From the NCBI RefSeq assembly GCF_051014445.1, contig NC_135134.1, positions 7,655,672-7,719,671 of the forward strand: a stretch of 64,000 bases of DNA, in the 5' to 3' direction. The notes below the pieces were generated by a model that saw nothing but the letters and a program-made list of their open reading frames with translations, did not search any database and had not been told where the DNA came from. The position numbers and the translations under genes are program-made. This DNA comes from Colletes latitarsis. Lineage: Eukaryota > Arthropoda > Insecta > Hymenoptera > Colletidae. Below, in pieces: positions 39,765-52,664 of this stretch (position 1 is the first letter of the stretch; each line of letters starts with the position of its first letter).

Positions 39765-41172
39765 GCATGCTAGGTCTAGGTTAGGCCTGGGATTTGCCCC
39801 CATCAGGATCATAATTTCGCGATTTTCACATACTTGTTGAACAGATCCCTGGCTTATTCTGGTTTGGATCATGTACTAATGTGGTACCACACTGAAACAG
39901 TCCATTAAACCGGGTTTGGATCAATATTTTAGAGAATAGCTCATGATAGGTCTGGGTAAGGTCTAGGATTTGCCCTCAGCAGGCTCATACTTTCGCATAT
40001 TTCTCATACTTGATGGCTAGATCCTGGGCTTTTTCTGGATTGGATCACGCAGTAATGTGGTACCATACTGAAGCAGTCCATTAAACCAGGTTTCGAACAA
40101 TATTTTAGAGAATAACGCATGTTAGGTCTTGGTTAGGTCTGAGATTAGCCCTCATCAGGCTCATACTTTCGCACATTTCTCATACTTGATGGCTAGATCC
40201 TGGCCTTTTTCTGGATTGGATCACGTAGTAATGTGGTACCACGCTGAAACAGTCCATTAAAACTAGTTTCGATCAATATTTTAGAGGATGACGCATGTTA
40301 GGTCTAGATTAGGCCTGGGATTTGCCCTCATCAGGGTCATACTTTCGCATATCTCTTATACTTGATGGCCAGATCCTGGGCTTTTTCTGGATTGGATCAC
40401 GTAGTAATGTGGTACCGCACTGAAACATTCAATTAAACCTGGTCTTGATAAATATATTAGAGGATAACGCATGCTAGGTCTAGGTTAGGCCTGGGATTTG
40501 CCCCCATCAGGGTCATAATTTCGCGATTTTCACATACTTGTTGAACAGATCCCTGGCTTATTCTGGTTTGGATCATGTACTAATGTGGTACCACACTGAA
40601 ACAGTCCATTAAACCGGGTTTGGATCAATATTTTAGAGAATAGCTCATGATAGGTCTGGGTAAGGTCTAGGATTTGCCCTCAGCAGGCTCATACTTTCGC
40701 ATATTTCTCATACTTGATGGCTAGATCCTGGGCTTTTTCTGGATTGGATCACGCAGTAATGTGGTACCATACTGAAGCAGTCCATTAAACCAGGTTTCGA
40801 ACAATATTTTAGAGAATAACGCATGTTAGGTCTTGGTTAGGTCTGAGATTAGCCCTCATCAGGCTCATACTTTCGCACATTTCTCATACTTGATGGCTAG
40901 ATCCTGGTCTTTTTCTGGATTGGATCACGTAGTAATGTGGTACCACGCTGAAACAGTCCATTAAAACTAGTTTCGATCAATATTTTAGAGGATGACGCAT
41001 GTTAGGTCTAGATTAGGCCTGGGATTTGCCCTCATCAGGGTCATACTTTCGCATATCTCTTATACTTGATGGCCAGATCCTAGGCTTTTTCTGGATTGGA
41101 TCACGTAGTAATGTGGTACCGCACTGAAACATTCAATTAAACCTGGTCTTGATAAATATTTTAGAGGATAAC
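39765..41172 (+). repeat. Two tandem copies of a 704-bp 4-unit block
   Basis: Period 704 (4 x 176): about 39765-40468 and 40469-41172. Shared variants include CTGAAGCAGTCC at 40071/40775, TCCATTAAACCAGG, GAGATTAGCCCTC and TAAAACTAGTTTCG. Differences include CATCAGGATCAT near 39801 against CATCAGGGTCAT in copy 2, and CCTGGCC near 40199 against CCTGGTC. Confidence 0.85.
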
Positions 41173-41289
41173 GCATTTTATGTCTGGGATAGGTCTGGGA
41201 TTTGCCCTCATCAGGCTCATAGTTTCGCGTTTTTCACATACTTGTTAAACAGATCCTGGGTTATTCTGGTTTGGATCACGTAGTAATGT

Positions 41290-44130
41290 GGTACCACACT
41301 GAAACAGTCCATTAAACCTAGTTTCGATCAATATTTTAGAGGATAACGCATGTTAGGTCTAGATCAGGCCTGGGATTTGCCCTCATCAGGGTCATACTTT
41401 CGCATATCTCTTATACTTGATGGCCAGATCCTGGGCTTTTTCTGGTTTGGATCATGTACTAATGTGGTACCACACTGAAACAGTCCATTAAACTTGGTTT
41501 GGATCATTATTTTGGAGAATAACTCATGTTAGGTCTGGGTTAGGTCCAGGATTTGCCCCCAGCAGGCACATACTTTCGCATATTTCTCGTATTTGATGGC
41601 CAGATCCTGGGTTTTTTTCTGGTCTGGATCACGTAGCAATGTGGTACCACACTGAAACATTCAATTAAATCTGGTCTTGATAAATATTTAAGAGGATAAC
41701 GCATGTTAGGTCTGGGTTAGGTCTAGGATTTGCCCTCAGCAGGCTCATACTTTCGCATATTTATTATACTTGATGGCCAGATCCTGGGCTTTTTCTGGAT
41801 TGGATCACGTAGTAACGTGGTACCACACTGAAACAGTCCATTAGACCTGGTTTCGATGAATATTTTAGAGAATAACGCATGTTAGGTCTTGGTTAGGCCT
41901 GGGATTTGCCCTCATCAGACCCATACTTTCGCATTCATCACATACTTGTTGAACAGATCCTGTGTTATTTCTGGTTTGGATCACGTAGTAATGTGGTACC
42001 ACACTGAAACAGTCCATTAAACCTGGTTTCGATCAATATTTTAGAGAATAACGCATGTTAGGACATGGTTAGGTCTGGGATTTGCCCTCATCAGGGTCAT
42101 ACTTTCGCATTCCTCACATACTAGTTGTACAGATCCTGGGTTTTTTTCTGGCTTGGATCACGTAGTAATGTGGTACCACACGGAAACAGTCCATTAAACC
42201 TGGTTTCGATCAATATTTTAGAGGATAACGCATGTTATGTCTCGGATAGGTCTGGGATTTGCCCTCATCAGGCTCGTACTTTCGCATATTTCTCACAGTT
42301 GATGGCCAGATTCTGGGCTTTCTCTGGTTTGGATCACGTAGTAATGTGGCACCACACTGAAAAAGTCCATTAAACCTGGTTTCGATGAATATTTTAGAGA
42401 ATAACTCATGTTAGGTCTAGATTAGGCCTGGAATTTGCCCTCATCAGCGTCATACTTTCGCGTTTTTCACATACTTGTTGAACAAATCCCAGGCTCATTC
42501 TGGTTTGGATCATGTACTAATGTGGTACCACACTGAAACAGTCCATTAAACTTGCTTTGGATCATTATTTTAGAGAATAACTCATGTTAGGTCTGGGTTA
42601 GGTCCAGGATTTGCCCTCAGCAGGCTCATACTTTCGCATATTTCTTATACTTGATGGCCAGATCCTGGGCTTTTTCTGGATTGGATCACGTAGTAATGTG
42701 GTACCACACTGAAACAGTCCATTGAACCTGGTTTCGATCAATATTTTAGAGGATAACTCATGCTAGGTCTAGGTTAGGCCTGGGATTTGCCGTCATCAGA
42801 CTCAAACTTTCGCATATTTCTCATACTTGTTGGGCAGATCCTTGGATTTTTCTGGATTGGATCACGTAGTAATGTGGTACCACACTGGCACAGTCCATGA
42901 AACCTGGTTTCGATCAATATTTTAGAGGATAACGCATGTTAGGTCTAGGTTAGGCCTGGGATTTGCCCTCATCAGACTCAAACTTTCGCATCTTTCTCAT
43001 ACTTGTTGGGCAGATCCTCAGATTTTTCTGGTTTGGATCACGTAGTAATGTGGTACCACACTCATTCAGTCCATTAAACCTGGTTTCGATCAATATTTTA
43101 GAGGATAACTCATGCTCGGTCTAGGTTAGGCCTGGGATTTGCCCACATCCGACCCATACTTTCGCATTCTTCACATACTTGTTGAACAGATCCTGGGTTA
43201 TTTCTGGTTTGGATCATGTAGTAATGTGGTGCCACACTGAAACAGTCAATTATACCTGGTCTCGATCAATATTTTAGAGGATAACGCATGTTACGTCTGG
43301 GATTGGTCCAGGATTTGCCCGCATCAGGCTCATACTTTCGCACATTTCTCATACTTGATGGCTAGATCCTGGTCTTTTTCTGGATTGGATCACGTAGTAA
43401 TGTGGTACCACGCTGAAACAGTCCATTAAAACTAGTTTCGATCAATATTTTAGAGGATAACGCATGTTAGGTCTAGATCAGGACTGGGATTTGCCCTCAT
43501 CAGGGTCATACTTTCGCATATCTCTTATACTTGATGGCCAGATCCTGGGCTTTTTCTGGTTTGGATCATGTACTAATGTGGTACCACACTGAAACAGTCC
43601 ATTAAACTTGGTTTGGATCATTATTTTGGAGAATAACTCATGTTAGGTCTGGGTTAGGTCCAGGATTTGCCCCCAGCAGGCACATACTTTCGCATATTTC
43701 TCGTATTTGATGGCCAGATCCTGGGTTTTTTTCTGGTCTGGATCACGTAGCAATGTGGTACCACACTGAAACATTCAATTAAATCTGGTCTTGATAAATA
43801 TTTTAGAGGATAACGCATGTTAGGTCTGGGTTAGGTCTAGGATTTGCCCTCAGCAGGCTCATACTTTCGCATATTTCTTATACTTGATGGCCAGATCCTG
43901 GGCTTTTCTGGATTGGATCACGTAGTAACGTGGTACCACACTGAAACAGTCCATTAGACCTGGTTTCGATGAATATTTTAGAGAATAACGCATGTTAGGT
44001 CTTGGTTAGGCCTGGGATTTGCCCTCATCAGACCCATAGTTTCGCATTCATCACATACTTATTGAACAGATCCTGGGTTATTTCTGGTTTGGATCACGTA
44101 GTAAAGTGGTACCACACTGAAACAGTCGAG
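41290..44130 (+). repeat. Transition zone with a 12-unit spaced duplication
   Basis: About 41290-42020 recurs at about 43404-44130 at a spacing of 2,113-2,114 bases (12 units), sharing GATCATTATTTTGGAG (41505/43619) and CTAGATCAGG. A one-base deletion in a T-run near 43905 shifts the spacing by one. Between these copies, from about 42720, units with GCTAGGTCTAGG, CAGACTCAAACTTTCG and TTGTTGGGCAGATCC appear, which are features of the right-hand subfamily. Confidence 0.72.
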
Positions 44131-46303
44131 TAATCCTGGTCTCGAACAATATTTTAGAGGATAACTCACGCTAGGTCTAGGTTAGGCCTGGGATTTGCCC
44201 TCATCAGACCCATACTTTCGCATTCTTCACATACTTGTTGAACAGCTCCTGGGTTATTTCTGGTTTGGATCACGTAGTAAAGTGGTACCACACTGAAACA
44301 GTCGAGTAATCCTGGTCTCGAACAATATGTTAGAGGATAACTCATGCTAGGTCTAGGTTAGGCCTGGGATTTGCCCTCATCAGACCCATACTTTCGCATT
44401 CATCACATACTTGTTGAACAGATCCTGTGTTATTTCTGGTTTGGATCACATAGTAAAGTGGTACCACACTGAAACAGTCGATTAATCCTGGTCTCGAACA
44501 ATATTTTAGAGGATAACTCATGCTAGGTCTGGGTTAGGCCTGGGATTTGCCCTCATCAGACCCATACTTTCGCATTCATCACATACTTGTTGAACAGCTC
44601 CTGGGTTATTCCTGGTTTGGATCAGGTAGTAATGTGGTACCACACTGAAACAGTAGATTAAACCTGGTCACGATCAACATTTTAGAGGATACACCATGTT
44701 AGGTCTAGGTTAGGTCTGGGGATTTGCTCTCATCAGGCTCATACTTTCGCATATTTCTCACACTTGTTGGCGTGATCCTGGGCTTTTTCTGGTTCGGATC
44801 ACGTAGTAATGTGGTACCACACTGAAACAGTCGACTAAACCTGGTCTCGACCAATATTTTAGAGGATAACGCAAGTTGGGTCTGGGATAGGTCTGAGATT
44901 TGCCCTCATCAGGCTCATACTTTCGCATTCTTCACATACTTGTTGAACAGATCCTGGGTTTTTTCTGGTTTGGATCACGTAGTAATGTGGTACCACACTG
45001 AAACACTTAGTTAAAGCCAGATACGACCAATATTTTAGAGGATACACCATGTTAGGTCTAGGTTAGATCTGGGGATTTGCTCTCATCAGGCTCGTACATT
45101 CGCATATTTCTCATACTTGTTAGCCAGAGCCTGGGCTCTTTCTGGTTTGGATCACGTAGTAAAGTGGTACCATAATGAAACAGTCGATTAATCCTGGTCT
45201 CGATCAATATTTTAGAGGATAACACCGGCTAGGACTCGGTTAGGTGTGGGATTTGCCCTCATGAGGCTCATACTTTCGCACATCATTCATACTTGTTGGC
45301 GTGATCCTGGGCTTTTTCTGGTTCGGATCACGTAGTAATGTGGTACCACACTGAAACAGTCGATTAAACCTGGTCTCGATCAGTATTTTTGATGATAACG
45401 CATGTTAGGTCTGGGTTAGGTCTAGGATTTGCCCTCATCAGACCCATACTTTCGCATCCTTCGCATACTTGTTGAACAGATCCTGGGTTATTTCTGGTTT
45501 GGATCACGTAGTAAAGTGGTACCACACTGAAACAGTCGAGTAATCCTGGTCTCGAACAATATTTTAGAGGATAACTCATGCTAGGTCTAGGTTAGGCCTG
45601 GGATTTGCCCTCATCAGACCCATACTTTCGCATTCTTCACATACTTGTTGAACAGCTCCTGGGTTATTTCTGGTTTGGATCACGTAGTAAAGTGGTACCA
45701 CACTGAAACAGTCGAGTAATCCTGGTCTCGAACAATATGTTAGAGGATAACTCATGCTAGGTCTAGGTTAGGCCTGGGATTTGCCCTCATCAGACCCATA
45801 CTTTCGCATTCATCACATACTTGTTGAACAGATCCTGTGTTATTTCTGGTTTGGATCACGTAGTAAAGTGGTACCACACTGAAACAGTCGATTAATCCTG
45901 GTCTCGAACAATATTTTAGAGGATAACTCATGCTAGGTCTGGGTTAGGCCTGGGATTTGCCCTCATCAGACCCATACTTTCGCATTCATCACATACTTGT
46001 TGAACAGCTCCTGGGTTATTCCTGGTTTGGATCAGGTAGTAATGTGGTACCACACTGAAACAGTAGATTAAACCTGGTCACGATCAACATTTTAGAGGAT
46101 ACACCATGTTAGGTCTAGGTTAGGTCTGGGGATTTGCTCTCATCAGGCTCATACTTTCGCATATTTCTCACACTTGTTGGCGTGATCCTGGGCTTTTTCT
46201 GGTTCGGATCACGTAGTAATGTGGTACCACACTGAAACAGTCGACTAAACCTGGTCTCGACCAATATTTTAGAGGATAACGCAAGTTGGGTCTGGGATAG
46301 GTC
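44100..46303 (+). repeat. 1,410-bp (8-unit) spaced duplication
   Basis: About 44100-44893 recurs at 45510-46303, spacing 1,410 bases. Landmark GTCGAGTAATCC lies at 44125 and 45535. Units here carry GTAAAGTGGTACC, GTCGATTAATCC and GGTCTCGAACAATATT, which distinguish them from left-hand units. Several successive units within it are close relatives of each other. Confidence 0.78.
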
Positions 46304-48704
46304 TGGGGATTTGCTCTCATCAGACCCATACTTTCGCATTCATCACATACTTGTTGAACAGGTCCTGGGTTATTTCTGGTTTGGATCACGTAGTAAAGTG
46401 GTACCACACTGAAACAGTCGCTTAATCCAGGTCTTGAACAATGTTTTAGAGGATAACTCATGCTTGGTCTAGGTTAGGCCTGGGATTTGCCCTCATCAGA
46501 CCCATACTTTCGCATTCATCACATACTTGTTGAACAGGTCCTGGGTTATTTCTGGATTGGATCACGTAGTAAAGTGGTACCACACTGAAACAGTCGCTTA
46601 ATCCTGGTCTTGAACAATGTTTTAGAGGATAACTCATGCTAGGTCTAGGTTAGGCCTGGGATTTGCCCTCATCAGACCCATACTTTCGCATTCATCACAT
46701 ACTTGTTCAACAAATCCTGGGTTATTTCTGGTTTGGATCAGGTAGTAATGTGGTACCACACTGAAACAGTCGATTAATCCTGGTCTCGATCAATATTTTA
46801 GAGGATAACACCGGCTAGGACTCGGTTAGGTGTGGGATTTGCCCTCATGAGGCTCATACTTTCGCACATCATTCATACTTGTTGATCAGATCCTGGGTTT
46901 TTTCTGGTTTGGATCACGTAGTAATGTGGTACCACACTGAAACACTTAGTTAAAGCCAGATACGACCAATATTTTAGAGGATACACCATGTTAGGTCTAG
47001 GTTAGATCTGGGGATTTGCTCTCACCAGGCTCGTACATTCGCATATTTCTCATACTTGTTAGCCAGATCCTGGGCTCTTTCTGGTTTGGATCACGTAGTA
47101 AAGTGGTACCATAATGAAACAGTCGATTAATCCTGGTCTCGATCAATATTTTAGAGGATAACACCGGCTAGGACTCGGTTAGCTGTGGGATTTGCCCTCA
47201 TGAGGCTCATACTTTCGCACATTATTCATACTTGTTGGCCAGATCCTGGGCTTTTTCTTGTTTGGATCACGTAGTAATGTGGTACCACTCTGAAACAGTC
47301 GATTAAACCTGGTCTCGATCAATATTTTTGATGATAACGCATGTTAGGTCTGGGTTAGGTCTAGGATTTGCCCTCATCAGACCCATACTTTCGCATCCTT
47401 CGCATACTTGTTGAACAGATCCTGGGTTATTTCTGGTTTGGATCACGTAGTAAAGTGGTACCACACTGAAACAGTCGAGTAATCCTGGTCTCGAACAATA
47501 TTTTAGAGGATAACTCATGCTAGGTCTAGGTTAGGCCTGGGATTTGCCCTCATCAGACCCATACTTTCGCATTCTTCACATACTTGTTGAACAGCTCCTG
47601 GGTTATTTCTGGTTTGGATCACGTAGTAAAGTGGTACCACACTGAAACAGTCGAGTAATCCTGGTCTCGAACAATATGTTAGAGGATAACTCATGCTATG
47701 TCTAGGTTAGGCCTGGGATTTGCCCTCATCAGACCCATACTTTCGCATTCATCACATACTTGTTGAACAGATCCTGTGATATTTCTGGTTTGGATCACGT
47801 AGTAAAGTGGTACCACACTGAAACAGTCGATTAATCCTGGTCTCGAACAATATTTTAGAGGATAACTCATGCTAGGTCTAGGTTAGGCCTGGGATTTGCC
47901 CTCATCAGACCCATACTTTCGCATTCATCACATACTTGTTGAACAGCTCCTGGGTTATTTCTGGTTTGGATCAGGTAGTAATGTGGTACCACACTGAAAC
48001 AGTAGATTAAACCTGGTCACGATCAACATTTTAGAGGATACACCATGTTAGGTCTAGGTTAGGTCTGGGGATTTGCTCTCATCAGGCTCATACTTTCGCA
48101 TATTTCTCACACTTGTTGGCGTGATCCTGGGCTTTTTCTGGTTCGGATCACGTAGTAATGTGGTACCACACTGAAACAGTCGACTAAACCTGGTCTCGAC
48201 CAATATTTTAGAGGATAACGCAAGTTGGGTCTGGGATAGTTCTGGGGATTTGCTCTCATCAGACCCATACTTTCGCATTCATCACATACTTGTTGAACAG
48301 GTCCTGGGTTATTTCTGGTTTGGATCACGTAGTAAAGTGGTACCACACTGAAACAGTCGCTTAATCCTGGTCTTGAACAGTGTTTTAGAGGATAACTCAT
48401 GCTAGGTCTAGGTTAGGCCTGGGATTTGCCATCATCAGACCCATACTTTCGCATTCATCACATACTTGTTGAACAGGTCCTGGGTTATTTCTGGTTTGGA
48501 TCACGTAGTAAAGTGGTACCACACTGAAACAGTCGCTTAATCCTGGTCTTGAACAATGTTTTAGAGGATAACTCATGCTAGGTCTAGGTTAGGCCTGGGA
48601 TTTGCCCTCATCAGACCCATACTTTCGCATTCATCACATACTTGTTCAACAAATCCTGGGTTATTTCTGGTTTGGATCAGGTAGTAATGTGGTACCACAC
48701 TGAA
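44949..48704 (+). repeat. Two copies of a 1,939-bp (11-unit) block
   Basis: Period 1,939 (11 x 176.3). Copies run about 44949-46765 and 46888-48704. Landmarks at 45364, 46115 and 46168 recur at 47303, 48054 and 48107. Both contain the unusual ACACTTAGTTAAAGCCAG stretch (45003 and 46942) and the AACACCGGCTAGGACTCGG unit. About 120 bases between the copies do not continue the match, so the join is a recombinant unit. Confidence 0.83.
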
Positions 48705-49320
48705 ACTGTCGATTAAACCTGGTTTCGATCAATATTTTAGAGGATAACGCATGTTAGGTCTAGGATAGGCCTGGGATTTGCCCTCATCAGACTCATACTT
48801 TCGCATATCTCTCATACTTGTTGGGCAGATCCTTGGATTTTACTGGATTGGATAACGTAGTAATGTGGTACCAGTCTGAAACAGCCGATTGAACCTGGTT
48901 TCGATCAATATTTTTGATGATAACGCATGTTAGCTCTGGGTTAGGTCTAGGATTTGCCCTCATCAGACCCATGTTTTCGCATTCTTCACATACTTGTTCA
49001 ACAGATGCTGGGTTATTTCTGGTTTGGATCACGTGGTAATGTGGTACCACACAGAAACCGTCCATGAAACCTGGTTTCGATCAATATTTTAGAGGATAAC
49101 GCATGTTAGGTCTAGGTTAGGCCTGGGATTTGCCCTCATCAGACTCAAACTTTCGCATTTTTCACATACTTGTTGAACAGAATCCTGGCTTTTTCTGGTT
49201 TGGATCACGTAGTAAAGTGGTACCACACTGAAACAGCGGATTAATCCCGGTCTCGATCAATATTTTATAGGATAACGGAAGTTAGGTCTGGGATAGGTGT
49301 GATTTCTGCCCTCATCAGGC
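48705..49320 (+). repeat. Satellite units leading into block C
   Basis: About 3.5 units. They include the CTTGGATTTTACTGG unit, the CATGTTTTCGC unit and the GTGTGATTTCTGCC unit, all of which recur inside block C. The stretch around 48793-49065 matches 57241-57513 at offset 8,448 (48 units of exactly 176). Confidence 0.75.
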
Positions 49321-52300
49321 TCACACCTTCGCATTTCTCACATACTCGTTGGCCAGATCCTGGGCTTTCACTTGTCTGGATCTCGTAGTAATGTGGTACC
49401 ACACTGAAACAGTCCATTAAACCTGGTTTCGATCAATATTTTAGAGGATTACTCATGCTAGGTCTAGGTTAGGCCTGGGATTTGCCCTCATCTGTCTCAT
49501 ACTTTCGCATTCTTCACATACTTGTTGAACAGATCCTGAGTTTTTTCTGGTTTGCATCACGTAGTAGTGTGGTACCACACTGAAACAGTCAACTAAACCT
49601 GGTTTCGATCAATATTTTAGATGATAACGCAGGTTAGGTCTAGGTTAGCCCTGGGATTTGCCCTCATCTGTCTCATACTTTCGCATTCTTCACATACTTG
49701 TTGAACAGATCCTGGGTTTTTTCTGGTTTGGATCACGTAGTAATGTGGTACCACACTGAAACAGTCGATTAATCCTGGTTTCGAACAATATTTTAGAGGA
49801 TAACGCATGTTAGGTCTGGGATAGGTCTGGGATCTGCCCTCGTCAGACTCATACTTTCGCATTCTTCACATACTTGTTCAACAGATCCTGGGCTATTTCT
49901 GGTCTGGATCACGTAGTAAAGTGGTACCACACTGAAACAGACGATTAATCCTGGTCTCGAACAATATTTTAGAGGATAACGCATGTTACGTCTGGGATAG
50001 GTCCAGGATTTGCCCGCATCAGGCTCATGCATTCGCATATTTCTCATACTTGTTGGGCAGATCCTGGGTTATTTCTGGTTTGGATCAGGTAGTAATGTGG
50101 TACCACACAGAAACAGTCGATTAAACCTGGTTTCGTTCAATATTTTAGATGATAACGCATGCTAGGTCTGGGTTAGGTCTAGGATTTGCCATCATCTGTC
50201 TCATACTTTCGCATTCTTCACAAACTTGTTGAACAGATCCTGGGTTTTTTCTGGTTTGGATCACGTAGTAATGTGGTACCACACTGAAACAGTCTATTAA
50301 ACCTGGTTTCGATCAATATTTTAGATGATAACGCAGGTTAGGTCTAGGTTTGGCCTGGGATTTGCCCTCATCTGTCTCATACTTTCGCATTCTTCACATA
50401 CTTGTTGAACAGATCCTGGGTTTTTTCTGGTTTGGATCACGTAGTAATGTGGTACCACACTGAAAGAGTCAATTAAACCTGGTTTCGATCAATATTTTAG
50501 AGGATAACGCATGTTAGGTCTAGGATAGGCCTGGGATTTGCCCTCATCAGACTCATACTTTCGCATATCTCTCATACTTGTTGAGCAGATCCTTGGATTT
50601 TACTGGATTGGATAACGTAGTAATGTGGTACCAGTCTGAAACAGTCGATTAAACCTGGTTTCGATCAATATTTTTGATGATAACGCATGTTAGCTCTGGG
50701 TTAGGTCTAGGATTTGCCCTCATCAGACCCATGTTTTCGCATTCTTCACATACTTGTTCAACAGATGCTGGGTTATTTCTGGTTTGGATCACGTGGTAAT
50801 GTGGTACCACACTGAAACCGTCCATGAAACCTGGTTTCGATCAATATTTTAGAGGATAACGCATGTTAGGTCTAGGTTAGGCCTGGGATTTGCCCTCATC
50901 AGACTCAAACTTTCGCATTTTTCACATACTTGTTGAACAGAATCCTGGCTTTTTCTGGTTTGGATCACGTAGTAAAGTGGTACCACACTGAAACAGCGGA
51001 TTAATCCCGGTCTCGATCAATATTTTATAGGATAACGGAAGTTAGGTCTGGGATAGGTGTGATTTCTGCCCTCATCAGGCTCGTACCTTCGCATTTCTCA
51101 CATACTTGTTGGCCAGATCCTGGGCTTTCACTTGTCTGGATCTCGTAGTAATGTGGTACCACACTGAAGCAGTTCATTAAACCTGGTTTCGATCAATATT
51201 TTAGAGGATTACTCATGCTAGGTCTAGGTTAGGTCTGGGATTTGCCATCATCTGTCTCATACTTTCGCATTCTTCACAAACTTGTTGAACAGATCCTGGG
51301 TTTTTTCTGGTTTGGATCACGTAGTAATGTGGTACCACACTGAAACAGTCTATTAAACCTGGTTTCGATCAATATTTTAGAGGATTACTCATGCTAGGTC
51401 TAGGTTAGGTCTGGGATTTGCCATCATCTGTCTCATACTTTCGCATTCTTCACAAACTTGTTGAACAGATCCTGGGTTTTTTCTGGTTTGGATCACGTAG
51501 TAATGTGGTACCACACTGAAACAGTCTATTAAACCTGGTTTCGATCAATATTTTAGAGGATAACGCATGTTAGGTCTAGGATAGGCCTGGGATTTGCCCT
51601 CATCAGACTCATACTTTCGCATATCTCTCATACTTGTTGGGCAGATCCTTGGATTTTACTGGTTTGGATCACGTAGTAATGTGGTACTACACCGAAACGT
51701 TCAATTAAACCTGGTCTTGATAAATATTTTTGATGATAACGCATGTTAGCTCTGGGTTAGGTCTAGGATTTGCCCTCATCAGACCCATGTTTTCGCATTC
51801 TTCACATACTTGTTCAACAGATGCTGGGTTATTTCTGGTTTGGATCACGTGGTAATGTGGTACCACACAGAAACCGTCCATGAAACCTGGTTTCGATCAA
51901 TATTTTAGAGGATAACGCATGTTAAGTCTAGGTTAGGCCTGGGATTTGCCCTCATCAGACTCAAACTTTCGCATTTTTCACATACTTGTTGAACAGAATC
52001 CTGGCTTTTTCTGGTTTGGATCACGTAGTAAAGTGGTACCACACTGAAACAGCGGATTAATCCCGGTCTCGATCAATATTTTATAGGATAACGGAAGTTA
52101 GGTCTGGGATAGGTGTGATTTCTGCCCTCATCAGGCTCATACCTTCGCATTTCTCACATACTTGTTGGCCAGATCCTGGGCTTTCACTTGTCTGGATCTC
52201 GTAGTAATGTGGTACCACACTGACACAGTCCATTAAACCAGGTTTCGATCAATAGTTTAGAGGATAACTCAGGCTCGGTCTAGGTTAGGCCTGGGATTTG

Positions 52301-52664
52301 CCCCCATCAGGCCCATACCTTCGCGTTCTTCATATACTTGTTGAACATATCCTGGGTTATTTCTGGTTTGGATCATGTAGTAATGTGGTGCCACACTGAA
52401 ACAGTCCATTATACCTGGTCTCGATCAATATTTTAGAGGATAACGCATGTTAGGTCTGGGATAGGTCCAGGATTTGCCCGCATCAGGCTCATACGTTCGC
52501 ATGTTTCTCATACTTGTTGGCCAGATCCTGGGCTTTTTCTGGTTTGGATCACGAAGTAAAGTGGTACCACATTGAAACAGTCGATTAATCCTGCCCTCGA
52601 TCAATATTTTAGAGGATAACGCAAGTTAGGTCTGGGATAGGTGTTGGATCTGCCCTCATCAGGC
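49321..52664 (+). repeat. Higher-order block C, copy 1 (3,344 bp, 19 units)
   Basis: Period 3,344 is exactly 19 x 176. The landmark TCACACCTTCGC lies at 49321, 52665 and 56009. Contents include units with CATCTGTCTC, the CTTGGATTTTACTGG unit, the GTGTGATTTCTGCC unit and the TTCACTTGTCTGGATCTCG unit. Copy 1 differs from copy 2 at several sites, e.g. GGGCTATTTCTGG near 49890 against GGGTTATTTCTGG near 53233. Confidence 0.9.
51190..51541 (+). repeat. Two adjacent, identical 176-bp units
   Basis: 51190-51365 and 51366-51541 read base for base the same by eye, both with GGATTACTCATGC, GCCATCATCTGTC, CACAAACTTG and CAGTCTATTAAACC. The same pair is found 3,344 bases on (about 54534-54885), so the single-unit duplication came before the block duplication. 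Confidence 0.88.
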
